Below, piece by piece: positions 5,529 through 6,472 of a DNA stretch of 6,472 bases. The stretch is from an uncultured Bacteroidales bacterium. GTDB lineage: Bacteria > Bacteroidota > Bacteroidia > Bacteroidales > UBA932. The stretch lies in the NCBI GenBank assembly GCA_900317065.1, contig ONFK01000089.1, positions 1-6,472 of the forward strand. The letters are read 5' to 3'. The position numbers were made by a program, and so were the translations under genes. The notes under the pieces were generated by a model that was not told the DNA's origin, searched no databases, and was given only the letters and a program-made list of their open reading frames with translations. Within the stretch, counting starts at the first letter, position 1; each line of letters opens with the position of its first letter.

Positions 5529-6472
5529 AATCAATGAAGCCCGCGTACTTGACGAATTCCTCGAACTCGTGCAAGTACGCTGCTCTACCCGCAACGAACG
5601 CGAAATCGGCGATATTTTGACCAAGCGCCTGACAGAGCTCGGCGGCATCGTCCATGAGGATAACGCTGGCGAAAAACTCGGCGGTAATTGCGGCAATCTC
5701 GTAGCTGATTTCCCAGCTTCGGATGCGGCGCACAACGATTTACCGACTATCATGCTGACCGCCCATATGGACTGCGTCGAGCCCTGTGGCGGCGTGCATC
5801 CGATTCGCGAAAACGGCATCATCCGTTCCGATGGCACGACAATCCTCGGCGGCGATGACAAAGCCGGCGTCACGGCCATCCTTGAAACTTTGCGCCAGCT
5901 GCGCGAGCAAAACCTGCCGCATGGCCCCTTGCAGATTGTCTTTACGATTGCCGAGGAAAATGGTGTCCACGGTTCCCAGAATCTTGACTCCAGTCTCTTG
6001 CATGCTGATTTCGGCTATACGCTCGACACGCATAACCATCCGGGCTGCATGACCTTCATGGCCCCGGGCAAGAACCAGCTGCATATCCATATCCAGGGCA
6101 AGGCCGCGCATGCCGGTGTTGCGCCAGAATCTGGCAACAATGCCATCATCGCCGCCGGCAAGCTGCTGGCAGATGCGCCGCAGGGCCGCATCGATGAGGA
6201 AACCACCTGCAACGTGGGCAAAATTGTTGGCGGCAGTGCGACAAACGTTGTCGCCGACACCTGTGACATCTACTACGAAAGCCGCAGCCGCAACAAGGAA
6301 AAGCTTGCCAAGATCACACAGGACATCATCGATCACTTCACCGCAGGCGCTGCTGCCACCGGCTGTGAGATTACCGCCGAGGTAAGTCCTGACTACGGCC
6401 CTTACGAGCTTACAAAAGACTGTACAGCCATAAAGCTTGCGAGCCAGGCTGCCGAAAAACTCGGCTTCCCCG
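5518..6472 (+). CDS. Peptidase T-like M20 family zinc metallopeptidase, C-terminus missing
   Basis: An open frame of 318 codons runs without a stop to the right edge; full peptidase T-like proteins are about 370-410 residues. The family are cytoplasmic di-zinc aminopeptidases that release N-terminal residues from tripeptides or related small substrates. Visible active-site elements in order: TAHMDCVEP with metal ligand His83 and Asp85; LGGDDKAGV with the bridging Asp near 113; FTIAEENG with catalytic Glu146 and ligand Glu147; YTLDTHNHPG with ligand Asp170; and the lid-domain segment GKAAHAGVAPESGNNAI with His198. The last His ligand lies beyond the window. The opening INEARVLDEFLELVQV and the GKIVGGSATNVVAD segment resemble Selenomonadales/Negativicutes peptidases. 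MSDIINE is the only start near the usual N-terminus, but it has no Shine-Dalgarno sequence, and the true start may have been lost or altered at the junction. It has nine cysteines, a rather high number. The related M20 groups (PepT2, other M20/M25/M40) are alternatives. Confidence 0.88.
   Translation, partial: MSDIINEARVLDEFLELVQVRCSTRNEREIGDILTKRLTELGGIVHEDNAGEKLGGNCGNLVADFPASDAAHNDLPTIMLTAHMDCVEPCGGVHPIRENGIIRSDGTTILGGDDKAGVTAILETLRQLREQNLPHGPLQIVFTIAEENGVHGSQNLDSSLLHADFGYTLDTHNHPGCMTFMAPGKNQLHIHIQGKAAHAGVAPESGNNAIIAAGKLLADAPQGRIDEETTCNVGKIVGGSATNVVADTCDIYYESRSRNKEKLAKITQDIIDHFTAGAAATGCEITAEVSPDYGPYELTKDCTAIKLASQAAEKLGFP
5543..5580. repeat. 9-bp perfect inverted repeat inside the peptidase 5' coding region
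   Basis: GCGTACTTG (5543-5551) pairs perfectly with CAAGTACGC (5572-5580). A nested ACGA/TCGT pair (5552-5555 with 5567-5570) follows after one bulged G, leaving an 11-nt loop. It lies within codons for VLDEFLELVQVR, 15 bp from the junction palindrome. It may be chance, or it may be a foldback structure that favoured a chimeric join. Confidence 0.45.

Noticed and set aside
5520..5879. N-terminal extension of the PPDK reading frame by about 120 codons
   Set aside because: The extra part is Ser/Arg/Pro-rich, has no PPDK similarity, and is exactly antisense to a well-conserved peptidase gene. Normal PPDKs begin at MKKRVYRFGG or a few residues before it.
5740..6336. Minus-strand 198-codon frame opposite the peptidase
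   Set aside because: The plus-strand frame carries all the M20 metal-ligand motifs; the minus frame is its mirror.
1..6472. A new defence, mobile or RNA-based system
   Set aside because: All of the sequence is accounted for by recognisable genes, one unknown lipoprotein and short intergenic regions. No repeat arrays, integrase or transposase fragments, or structured noncoding region long enough for such a system were seen.

Overview
The window looks like a contig fragment from a Bacteroidota (Bacteroidales-type) bacterium, about 5.5 kb long, joined abruptly to the start of a peptidase gene that resembles Negativicutes (Selenomonadales-like) sequences. The Bacteroidota assignment rests on three things. 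There are perfect TAnnTTTG -7 promoter boxes just upstream of three genes. There are lipobox-type lipoproteins and almost no Shine-Dalgarno sites. The SpoU methyltransferase and the PPDK have residues typical of that phylum.

Layout: (1) At the left edge, reading leftwards, is the N-terminus of a GH3 beta-glucosidase-type lipoprotein, cut by the window end. (2) Upstream of it on the same strand is a complete MFS organophosphate:phosphate-antiporter-family transporter (GlpT/UhpT-like). (3) A 92-bp divergent intergenic region carries one -7 box in each direction. (4) Reading rightwards are a TrmH/SpoU-family RNA 2'-O-methyltransferase and, 11 bp later, a small lipoprotein of unknown function. 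(5) A strong hairpin flanked by an A-tract and a T-tract serves as a bidirectional terminator. (6) Reading leftwards toward that terminator is a complete pyruvate, phosphate dikinase (PPDK). (7) From 5518 to the right edge is a peptidase T-like M20 metallopeptidase, cut by the window end.

Functionally this is mostly central and housekeeping content: glycoside hydrolysis, sugar-phosphate-type transport, RNA modification and pyruvate/PEP interconversion. I found no defence system, mobile element, CRISPR array, tRNA or rRNA. Every stretch longer than 300 bases is occupied by a gene.

The most notable observation is the PPDK/peptidase boundary. The two divergent genes have start codons that overlap inside an 11-bp palindrome. 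This leaves no room for a promoter, leader or ribosome-binding site for either gene, and the two sides look like different phyla. I read this as a probable assembly or amplification chimera rather than a new biological arrangement.
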